From: Baffinella frigidus
Taxonomy: Eukaryota; Cryptophyceae; Cryptomonadales; Baffinellaceae
Direction of reading: 5' to 3'
DNA length: 39,734 bases
NCBI GenBank assembly: GCA_026770585.1
Contig: MU646549.1
Span: forward strand, 402,262 to 441,995
Program-made: the position numbers and the translations under genes
Shown here: positions 20,501 through 26,500 of the stretch, in pieces
Position numbering within the stretch: position 1 is the first letter of the stretch
Layout of the letters: every line of letters begins with the position of its first letter
The notes under the pieces: generated by a model
The model's database searches: none
Told to the model about the DNA's origin: nothing
The model's input: only the letters and a program-made list of their open reading frames with translations

Positions 20501-21795
20501 ATCCCCAAACCAACTTTCCAAACCGCGCCCGGAGACCAAGAGGTCATCAAATCAGTCAACGGAAATCCCGTCGCGAGTCTTTCTATCATGCGAGGCGCTG
20601 CCGCACTGCACCTGGGTTGCGTTGACGGGGGTGTTGTAGGTCCCGAAGCTAATGACCGGCACCAGAAGCCCCCCTGAGGGGCGCCAGTATGCCCCGACGG
20701 CGACCACCTGCGCGGTGGCAGAGAAACAGCCTTTGTTCAACGTATTTATCCGGGGAAACCTATTTTTCTTTCATTTGATGGCAACGAAAATTACTACACA
20801 ATTCGTTGGTACTAGTAATATTAAAGCACTTGTGTAGTAATTTTCGTTGCCATCAGATGAAAGAAAAATAAGTTTCCCCGGATAAGTATGTCGTCGGACC
20901 GTCGACGCAAGGCGTCCACACAGGGGTCCATGCAGGGCGAGAAATCAAGGATGTATCGGAATAGGTTAGTTACTAACTAGTTACTAATAACTACTTACTA
21001 CGAACTGACTACGAACTAACCAGTCACCTGCGTGAGAGAGTTGATTGATTTCAAAACCGGCATGCCCACGTACTAAGACCCCCTGCGGTTTTTCTTTGGG
21101 CAACTAACTCCTCGAGTTCTCCCACGCACTGACCCGCGTGGTGGAAAGACAGAAGCAATCATTCATTGGACCGTTCACCACACGACCCGTTCCGTCCACA
21201 GTTGGGGGGGGGGGCACCCCGTTGGGTTCGAGGTCGAGATCGACGGCTCTGACGGCGGCCCCTGCCACCTCGGGACGCCAGAGCGCCGCGGCTGTCCCTG
21301 TCACGCCCCAACAGCTTCGGGGGTTAGGGTTTATGGGGATAGGACTTGGGGTGTGAGGGGTTGCGTTTTGGGTTGGGAGGTTGGATTGAGGGGGTTGGTT
21401 ATTGTTTTTTTGGGGGGGGGGTTAATGGTTTAGGGTGCAGAGTTTAGGGTGCAGAGTTGTATTCAGGGCTGAGGGTTGAGGGCTGAGGGTTGAGGGTTGA
21501 GGGTTGAGGGGCGGGGGTTGATGGTTGAGGGTTGAGGAATTGCACCTGCAAAGGGCACCAACAGCCCACTGCGCAGCACAGACCGACGCGACTCGTGGTG
21601 CATCATCACGAGGCTCCCACGGTTGGGAGCATCGCGCCGACCAGCGGTGCCTCCATGGACGGAGCGTCCGAGGGCACTGAGGGCACCGAGGCGCGATCCT
21701 CCAAGGATTGCCAGGTCGGCGGGCGGGGAAAACGCAGACGCTGTGAGCGCGCGCGCTGCTAGCAGGACCGCGAGGAGGGGTGCGCGGGGAAGCAT
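5315..21795 (-). CDS. Plastid-targeted aldo/keto reductase, 13 exons, ~406 aa
   Basis: Minus-strand exons: 21795-21546, 21297-21218 (or ending at 21269), 20707-20612, 19071-18997, 17681-17643, 17216-17168, 16520-16414, 14964-14824, 12721-12674, 9439-9344 (GC donor), 7379-7287, 5638-5570 and 5392-5315 (TAA). Phases agree throughout (1221 nt). The product is an NADPH-dependent oxidoreductase of the AKR superfamily: the opening strand is VPVISFGTYNTP, then GVDTAAAYGNEAQ (catalytic Asp157 and Tyr162), VAVTTKILPS (Lys186), LVLLHSPL (His218), SAIGVANWG, VVQLELSPFNQ and NWGRVKAVAEQ. The cofactor loop is VTPKAP...VREN, with Lys343 and Arg352. The leader has a signal peptide ending TASA-FSPP, a transit region, then ESRRSVLRSGLLVPFAG, which resembles a twin-arginine lumen signal. 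The substrate is unknown. Exon 13 and the exon 2 end are the least certain parts. The gene spans 16.5 kb and one intron crosses the large assembly gap. Confidence 0.82.
5400..5558 (+). repeat. GGGTTTG/TTTAGGG tract in AKR intron 12
   Basis: On the sense (minus) strand this is CCCAAAC/CCCTAAA and runs to within about 15 nt of the exon 13 acceptor. Confidence 0.9.
5651..5780. mobile_element. MITE, GGAAACACTT family (copy 2), abutting the AKR exon 12 acceptor
   Basis: Ends CGGAAACACTTTTAATTTA and TTAAAAGTGTTTCC. Its edge is 12 nt from the exon 12 boundary at 5638. Confidence 0.85.
6244..6379. mobile_element. MITE, ATCCGGGGAAA family (copy 1)
   Basis: Ends ATCCGGGGAAATCTATTTT and GTTCCCCGGAT, with the GTGTAGTAA core shared with other families. 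Confidence 0.75.
6662..7084 (-). pseudogene. Ghost copies of AKR exon 11, donor end
   Basis: 7084-7072 keeps the final PPA and donor. About 6745-6662 is a longer, degenerate copy (MTPKASAGTPAV region and a terminal GCG then GT) with a stop in the expected frame. Both lie downstream of the real exon 11 (7287-7379). Confidence 0.55.
6830..6981. mobile_element. MITE, CCACGCAGGGC family (copy 1)
   Basis: TIR CCCACGCAGGGC and GCCCTGCGTGG; inner parts include CCCAAAATTGACTTTTGAAT. Confidence 0.75.
7085..7281 (+). repeat. CT/GA microsatellite in AKR intron 11
   Basis: An impure (CT)n tract of nearly 200 bp. On the transcript it is (GA)n starting right after the exon 11 donor. Confidence 0.95.
7615..7945 (-). 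repeat. Duplicated AKR exon 11 acceptor region interrupted by a MITE
   Basis: The acceptor region of exon 11 (CACCTGCAAGCCAGACCCAG at 7377-7396 on the plus strand) recurs at 7689-7708, with about ten exon bases. A neighbouring segment, TTTCGAGCAGTGTGAAACG, occurs twice (7621 and 7883), with a MITE at 7719-7880 between. Confidence 0.65.
7719..7880. mobile_element. MITE, AACGGCCTGAAAATGGGG family (copy 1)
   Basis: Long near-perfect palindrome: arms AACGGCCTGAAAATGGGGTA with inner CCTACCGTAGGCCGAGG. Confidence 0.9.
8255..8396. mobile_element. MITE, GGAAACACTT family (copy 3)
   Basis: Ends CGCAAACACTTATGATTTAT and TTACAAGTGTTTGCG with the TTACTACAC core. Confidence 0.8.
8438..8599. mobile_element. 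MITE, CCACGCAGGGC family (copy 2)
   Basis: Closely related to the copy at 6830-6981, including the CCCTTTGAGCCATTGG segment. Confidence 0.75.
8845..8975. repeat. Dispersed ~130-bp repeat, copy 1
   Basis: Shares GAAATTTCGGAAAGT...ACAAATTCCGTGTGAACTG with 15050-15185 in the same orientation. Confidence 0.75.
9444..9662. mobile_element. MITE, CCACTCGAGGCTAGAAG family (copy 1), abutting the AKR exon 10 acceptor
   Basis: Ends CCACCGAAGGCTGGAAG and CTTCCAGCCTCGAGTGG; inner arms GGTCACGTTA and TGACGTGACC. The edge is about 5 nt from exon 10 (9439). Confidence 0.8.
9838..9911 (-). pseudogene. Ghost copy of AKR exon 10, 5' part
   Basis: Encodes ASTWSKHAGKTGVKNWGRV and continues KVVAE behind an AG acceptor, like the real exon at 9344-9439, then diverges. 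A MITE (9444-9662) lies between the copies. Confidence 0.8.
10069..10230. mobile_element. MITE, AACGGCCTGAAAATGGGG family (copy 2)
   Basis: Same palindrome as at 7719-7880, with the inner spacer in the opposite orientation. Confidence 0.9.
10249..10413. mobile_element. MITE, AAACGTCCTGAAAACCGGG subfamily (copy 1)
   Basis: Related palindrome immediately next to the previous copy. Arms GAAAACCGGGTAGTTAAGCC and their complement. Confidence 0.85.
10768..10905. mobile_element. MITE, CCACCAACCCTCACA family (copy 1)
   Basis: Arms CCACCAACCCTCACAACTTG and GTGAGGGTTGGTGG; the core CCGTCGGAATCCGACGG is itself palindromic. Confidence 0.85.
11040..11203. mobile_element. MITE, AACGGCCTGAAAATGGGG family (copy 3)
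   Basis: Almost identical to the copy at 7719-7880. Confidence 0.9.
11470..11680. mobile_element. MITE, CCACTCGAGGCTAGAAG family (copy 2)
   Basis: Ends CCACTCGAGGCTAGAA and CCAGCCTCGAGTGG; inner arms GGTCACGTTACTGGGGAAAT and complement. Confidence 0.85.
12271..12413. mobile_element. MITE, CCACCAACCCTCACA family (copy 2)
   Basis: Same arms and CCGTCGGATTCCGACG-type core as at 10768-10905. Confidence 0.85.
12721..12906 (-). repeat. ~93-bp tandem duplication spanning the AKR exon 9 acceptor
   Basis: The segment from 12721 (GCTGTCCAGGGAGTC, then GTGAGT-rich sequence) is repeated from 12814. On the transcript both end in CCCTGGACAG, so intron 8 has two equivalent acceptors; only the inner one is followed by an open exon. 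Confidence 0.75.
12722..13353 (+). repeat. GA/GTGAGT/GTGTGT microsatellite block in AKR intron 8
   Basis: Mixed (GA)n, (GAGT)n, (GT)n and GACAGA tracts up to the assembly gap. The sense strand is pyrimidine-rich and ends at the exon 9 acceptor. Confidence 0.95.
13354..14291. other. Assembly gap (938 N)
   Basis: A run of N flanked by GA on one side and C/CT on the other; true length and content are unknown. It lies within AKR intron 8. Confidence 1.
14331..14650 (-). pseudogene. Two ghost copies of AKR exon 8, donor end
   Basis: 14650-14606 encodes PAPAVVQLDLSPFNQ then GT; 14357-14331 encodes ELVLSPFDQ then GT. The real exon ends PAPAVVQLELSPFNQ at 14824. On the transcript, the real donor and the one at 14331 run into GA repeats. 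Confidence 0.78.
14384..14560. mobile_element. MITE, AGAGCGCTGTGCAGAGAAG family (copy 1)
   Basis: Arms AGAGCGCTGTGCAGAGAAGT and CTTCTCTGCTCAGCGCTCT; inner arms AACTGGAGCCGTTTT and AAATGGCTCCAGTTT. A second copy is at 32689-32863. Confidence 0.85.
14651..14820 (+). repeat. CT microsatellite after the AKR exon 8 donor
   Basis: (CT)n with CCCTTTCCCTCCCTCTC interruptions, lying between the exon 8 donor and its ghost copy. It reads GA on the transcript. Confidence 0.95.
15050..15185. repeat. Dispersed ~130-bp repeat, copy 2
   Basis: Matches 8845-8975 over most of its length, including CCTAGGTCAG and CACTCTTGCGTGG. Confidence 0.75.
15190..15205 (-). pseudogene. Ghost copy of AKR exon 8, acceptor end
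   Basis: Repeats the exon 8 start (GCGCTGCTTCTCGCG) plus upstream intron bases, about 240 bp upstream of the real exon. Confidence 0.6.
16058..16202. mobile_element. MITE, TCTCAGAAAAGGGATTCTAA family (copy 1)
   Basis: Near-perfect arms of about 50 bp (TCTCAGAAAAGGGATTCTAA and complement); inner AAGTTGACGAATTTGT-type arms. Confidence 0.9.
16215..16264 (-). pseudogene. Ghost copy of AKR exon 7, 3' part
   Basis: Encodes GKPLVLLHSPLAAYE plus the donor and first intron bases, lacking seven residues present in the real exon. It is separated from the real exon by a MITE at 16266-16402. Confidence 0.8.
16266..16402. mobile_element. MITE, CCACCAACCCTCACA family (copy 3), between AKR exon 7 and its ghost
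   Basis: Same family as 10768-10905. It ends 11 nt from the exon 7 donor on one side and at the start of the ghost exon copy on the other. Confidence 0.88.
16529..16693. mobile_element. MITE, AAACGTCCTGAAAACCGGG subfamily (copy 2), abutting the AKR exon 7 acceptor
   Basis: Palindrome like 10249-10413. Its edge is 8 nt from exon 7 (16520). Confidence 0.88.
16733..17094 (-). pseudogene. Ghost copies of AKR exon 7, 5' and middle parts
   Basis: Acceptor-side copies start near 17094 and 16922 (AG then GGGC/GAGCGAT...GAGCG). A middle part at 16735-16795 reads GAPLVLLHPPLASP in the register of the real GKPLVLLHSPLASP. Stops and frameshifts make them non-coding. Confidence 0.6.
17226..17640 (+). 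repeat. TTTAGGG/TTGAGGG tract in AKR intron 5
   Basis: About 50 degenerate 7-bp units. On the sense strand they read CCCTCAA/CCCTAAA and end some 8 nt before the exon 6 acceptor. Confidence 0.95.
18308..18626. mobile_element. Large near-perfect palindrome
   Basis: Arms of about 150 bp; for example CTAAGTTGACAGATTTTGTG against CACAAAATCTGTCAACTTAG around a ~20-bp loop. A piece of the arm recurs at 35355-35395. Confidence 0.9.
18920..18945 (-). pseudogene. Ghost copy of AKR exon 4, donor end
   Basis: A short copy of the exon end (GACGAGGCGCAG then GTG) downstream of the real exon at 18997-19071. It is short, so chance similarity is possible. Confidence 0.5.
19228..19434. mobile_element. MITE, CCACTCGAGGCTAGAAG family (copy 3)
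   Basis: Ends CCACTCGAGGCTGGAAG and CTAGCCTCGAGTGG; inner arms GGTCACGTA and TACGTGACC. Confidence 0.85.
19561..19696. mobile_element. MITE, ATCCGGGGAAA family (copy 2)
   Basis: Arms GGGGAAACCTATTTTTCTTT and GAAAGAAAAATGGTTTCCCC, core ATTACTACA...GTGTAGTAAT. Confidence 0.88.
19764..19912. mobile_element. MITE, TCTCAGAAAAGGGATTCTAA family (copy 2)
   Basis: Same arms as at 16058-16202. Confidence 0.9.
20302..20451. mobile_element. MITE, CCACGCAGGGC family (copy 3)
   Basis: Inverted relative to 6830-6981; arms CCACGCAGGGCTGGAGGGG and GCCCTGCGTGG. Confidence 0.8.
20747..20885. mobile_element. MITE, ATCCGGGGAAA family (copy 3)
   Basis: Near-perfect arms ATCCGGGGAAACCTATTTTT and complement; core TACTAGTAATATTAAAGCA. 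It sits 40 bp upstream of the AKR exon 3 acceptor. Confidence 0.9.
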
Positions 21796-23390
21796 GCTGA
21801 AACCTGACTTCGCCAGGTGCGCTTTAGAGGATCTGCCGAAAAAGCAGGAGGGCTGCGGTGGGCGATAGAAACTATGCCGACTGCTTTCGCCTGGTGGAGT
21901 CTGAGGAGAGCGCAGGGCTCGTCTCGCGTATGTGCTGCTGGACCAGTGCAACGCCTCGCCCAGTCAAGAAGGGAGACACACCAGAAAGATGTTGATGGGG
22001 TCCTTTAGACCTTTGGGGTCACGGATTTTGCCTGTCTCGATTCAACTTCACCTTCGTTGGAAAAAAGGCTGACTTGAATTCGGTGTGTGTGTGTGAAGAG
22101 AACCAGTTGATACCTTCACTCGCCCCAAGAGAGCCACCCTGTATCCCCTCTTCACGAGCCTCTGCACTGGAGAGCGAAACGCGATCCGAAAGCAAAACTG
22201 CTTTCTCTGCAGATCCCTTCTACGGAACGGCGTGTCGTTGGCATATGTTGGGAGAAATTAAAACCTAAAGGACCTAAATGAGCCTAACGATGGGATACCA
22301 TGTGGGCCTTCAGCCGACTTGATCCTGGTGTGTGTGCGGGCGCGCTCCTCTTTGGGATAACTCAAACGCCCGATGAGGATACCCTTTAGCCGGTTTCTGT
22401 CGCGATCCTTTCTCTGCAGTCCTTTCCACGGAAGGGCGTGGCGTTGGGCTATGTTGGGCGAAATTAAAACCTCAAGGACCTCGAGAGAGGATCCTTCTGT
22501 ACCGGGGAGCCTGCAAAATTCGCCCTATGGTCACTTAAGGGATAACATGGACCGATCATAGTCTGGCAAAGGCACGGGTTAGGCAATAACGGCGAAACCT
22601 CTTTAATAAATTGAGTAATCAGTAATGCGGTTCCTCCTCTCCAGAGACTGCTGCCGTGGCACCCATGGCTTCATCTCCGACGCAAATTTGACCTCCTGGC
22701 CACCTGACACTGGCTTCATCTCCGACGAAGCCAGTGTCTAGCGCGAGTCAGGAAATCCAAGAAACAAGCATTTTTGAGGGATTGGTTTCCTTAAATTCAA
22801 GAAACGGGGACCGACCGTTTTTTGAGAATTTCTTTAAATTGAAGAAACGGGGACCGACCGTTTTCAGAATGCCCGCACCTTGTGAGCGAGGTACCCCTGT
22901 ACAGTAGAACTATGCCCAGGGCCCTATGGTGGTCCCTAGGGGGGGAGGCGCTTTCTTATGCGCGAAGTACCCATGTACATCTTTTGACTCTTGATGTCCT
23001 TGACTACCACATGCAACCCTTGCATGGGGCGTTTATGTGAGGACGGAGTCCTGGACGGGCCCGCCTCGGGCGGGAGCGGGATGAGAAGTCATTCATGTCT
23101 ACATAAGTGACTTCTCATCCCGCTCCCGCCCGAGGCGGGCCCGTCCAGGACTCCGTCCTCACAGTTTACCCCGCATGCAGACGACTGCCTTGAGGGCGTT
23201 TTTTTCTTCTTCAGGGGGGTCGCAACGGGCCTTAAGGCGGTCGCGAGCCCCGAATACAATTCCAACGGCCCGAGGCGGGCTCGTCCTGGACTAGGTCCTC
23301 TCAGGACACGACTCAGTGTCCAGAGAGGCCGCCTCCCCCCAAGGCCTCACCGCTAAGTGGAGGTTCCCTCGAAAGTTGACTGGACGTTTC
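21796..23390. other. Intergenic region between AKR start and PsbP-gene end
   Basis: It holds the AKR promoter (no clear motif seen), repeat copies at 22130-22620 related in inverted orientation to 2290-3620, a 30-bp direct repeat (22793 and 22835, ..AAGAAACGGGGACCGACCG), a partial MITE at 22886-22978 and a palindrome at 23037-23163. No gene is visible. Confidence 0.7.
23037..23163. mobile_element. Palindromic GC-rich element
   Basis: Arms GTGAGGACGGAGTCCTGGAC and complement around a ~20-bp loop (GTCATTCATGTCTACATAAG). A half copy is at 38670-38735. Confidence 0.9.
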
Positions 23391-23447
23391 TCAGGGGATG
23401 GACACGCGGAAGGATGCGACGCCCGTGCGAAGCTTCATCTCGTCCAA
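23391..23447 (-). pseudogene. Ghost copy of PsbP last exon, 3' part with stop
   Basis: Encodes DEMKLRTGVASFRVSIP and a TGA; it matches the end of exon 9 at 23541-23618 nearly base for base, but its 5' part is missing. Confidence 0.8.
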
Positions 23448-23540
23448 ATGCCTGTACTACGCAGGACACGACTGTCTTGGAACAGTACCAGGGCGAGGAC
23501 GCAACTCAGTGGCGCGTCCGGATTTGTACTGGGACGCGAC

Positions 23541-26500
23541 TCAGGGGAGGGACACGCGGAAGGATGCGACGCCCGTGCGAAGCTTCTGCTCGTCCTCTGC
23601 GAACTTGCCTTGCTTCGCCTGTTTAGGGCTAAGTGTTTAGAGTTTTGTGTTTCGTGTTTAGTGTTTAGTGTTAAGGGCTTAAAGGGTTTAGGGTGTAGGG
23701 TTTAGGGTTTAGGGTTTGGGGTTTGGGGTTTGGGGTTTAGGGTTTATGGTTTATGGTTTATGGTTTGGGGTTTGGGGTTTGGGGTTTGGGGTTTATGGTT
23801 TAGGGTTCAGGGTTTAGGGTTTATCGAGGGTTTAGGATCTTCGGAGGGCGGGGGTGGTGCCAGGGTTAAGAGTTTAGGGTGTAGGGTTTATAGGGTGTGG
23901 GGATTAGGGTTCCGGATTTAGGGTTGATTTAGGTCAACAGGTTTAGGGGAATAGGGGGTGGTGCCTGTGCGGTGAGGAGGTAGACCTTCATGTCCTCGGA
24001 CATGGTGCAAATCCGTCAACTTTGGGGCGGAAAAGGGCCCGGGCGCACGAAGCTGAGGAGCCCAAATAGACTGAGACCGAGCTGGCAGATATATGGCTAC
24101 TGCCATGGTTGTCGGTTCCAGTATTCGAGGTAGGCCTGTACATGTACCGTGACTGGTTTGTGGCTTAGGGGTTAGGGTATATATAGGGTTTATGGTTTAG
24201 GGTTGATGTAGGGGAATAAGGGGTGCTGTGCGGTGAAGTTTATGGTAAACCGTGATTGGTTCATGGCTTAGGGGTTAGGGGGTACAGGGTTTATGGTTTA
24301 GGGTTGATGTAGGGGAATAGGGGGTGGTGCCTGTGCGGTGAGGACGTAGAGCTTCTTGTCCTCAATCGCCACCTGCCGAGACACACCCGTGATCAGCCAA
24401 TTGTTGACTGGTCCGGAGACACTGTTCACTAAACCGCGCAGGAGACGCTACCTGCCGATTAACAAATCTCAGCGAGAGAGAGAATAGTTTATTGAAACCA
24501 TAAACACCAGAGAGAGAATTAATTAAGGGGGGGTTGAAACCATATATCTCAGAGAGAGAGAATAGTTTGTTGAAACCAACATGGCCACGATACATTACCC
24601 GATTCAGCGTTCGGGGTTTAGGGTTCAGGGTTTAGGGTTTAGGGTTCAGGGTTCAGGGTTTAGGGTTCAGGGCTTAGGGTTTAGGTCGAGGGCTTAGGGT
24701 TTAGGGCTTAGGGCTTAGGGTTTAGGGTTTAGGGTTTAGAATTTAGGGTGCGGACCTTGGCGATAAAGAGCTTGTCGCCCAGATCGTTGGGAGTGGTGGA
24801 AGATCCCAAACCTTAAACCCTAAACTCTCAACCTTAAACCCCAAACCCTAAACGCCGGACGACATGGGAGCCTACACCCTGAGCCCCTGAGCTCAGTGAT
24901 GCATCCTGTCTACCCTTAACCCTAACCCAATACCTCTAACCCCTGGACCCTAGGAGACCTTGGCAATGAAGTGCTTGTCGCCGCGGGAGGTTTCGCTCTC
25001 GTACTCGATTCTGCAGTATGCCAAACCGGGTGTGCCCAACACGCTCCACGGTAGCACATCTAAAACATCCCCGTACAAACTAAAACTCCCTGGTACAAGA
25101 TAGAACACCCTAGGAGGTAGTAGTGCACTGCCAGCCAAAATTTCTAAAGTCAACCCCGACGAAACCTGGAAACTTCAGATGAACAATTCGCACAGTGGCA
25201 ACGACTTTAGACAAGTTTCCATGAGGGTTGACTTGAGCAAAAACGTTCGGCTGGCAGTGTAGTGAGCAAGACCTTGGCAATGAAGTGCTTGTCGCCGCGG
25301 GAGGTTTCGCTCTCGTACTCGATTATGTAGTACGTTTTCCCTGCCAGCAACAGGATTCATCAATACTCTGCTAGCGGTATGTAGCATGCTTTCCCTGCCG
25401 GCAACAAGATTCATCAATGCATTGCTGGCGGGGAGATTTTGCTTAAGTCAACGTTGACTTGAGCAACGTCGACTTGAGCAAAATCTCCCCGTAAAAAGAG
25501 TCAACTTCAGGATCTAAACCCTAAACCCTCAATCTAAATGAAAGTGGCGCGAGGTTTCGCTCTCGTACTCGATTGTGAAGTATGTTTTACCTGGGAGGAT
25601 TGAGGGTTTAGGGTTTAACGTGAATTCATAATCACATTTAAACACGGTGATGTGCTACCTTATGGGTGGAAACTGCTATCTTAGCCTCGACATAGCTTTA
25701 CCATAGCAACCCCCCCTTTTCCTTAAGATAGCAAAAAGGTGATGCGCACAAGATGAGCTCTCATACTCGAGGTGATGCGCACAGGATGAGCTCTCATACT
25801 CGAAAGTGTCGTACGTTTTCCCTGGCAGGGTTTAGGGCTGGGGGTCCTATTCGCGCCCACAGCCCTGAAACCAAAAGAGAGGGTTTATTCGCGCCCTAGC
25901 TCGACGGATGGAAACGAGGTCCACTTTCTCACCTGGACAAGTCAATTTCAAAAAATTCGTACTGAGTTTCCCCAGAACCCGCCGATTCACGGCACAGAAC
26001 ACACAAGCCTGGTTTAGGTAAAACCCTAAAATCTACACCCCTACACCCTAAACAGCCGAGTCAGGCCGCGTTGTAGAAAACCCCTAAAACCTACACCCCT
26101 ACACCCTAAACAGGCGAGTTAGGCCGCGTTGTAGGATCCTAGGTTTGGACCGCCTGCATGAACAAGCAGAGTTTGTTTGCGTGCTACATAAGTACAGTAT
26201 ACACTCACTCAATGTGTACAGAGAGAGAGGTCTCACCGTAACGAGCACGGGCGTTTGAGTTGGTTTGCGTCCTAAACAAGTACACTGTACACTCATGTTT
26301 CAGTTGGTTTGCGTCCTACACAGGTACAATATGCACTCGATACTGTGTGTCCAGTGAGAGGTCTAGTCCTAGCCCTGAATAAATTCTATTTGACAAGGCG
26401 CCCGTCTAAAGAATTTCTGGTACTAAATCGGATATTTTGGACCCCTAAAAAGAGTCAAGTTCGGAAATGGCTCCAAGCCCCACGCAAACCTGAGACAAAA

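Noticed and set aside
21463-21951. A start upstream of 21795 for the AKR gene (frame opening at 21951)
   Set aside because: The added residues are not signal-peptide-like, whereas the ATG at 21795 begins a clean signal peptide.
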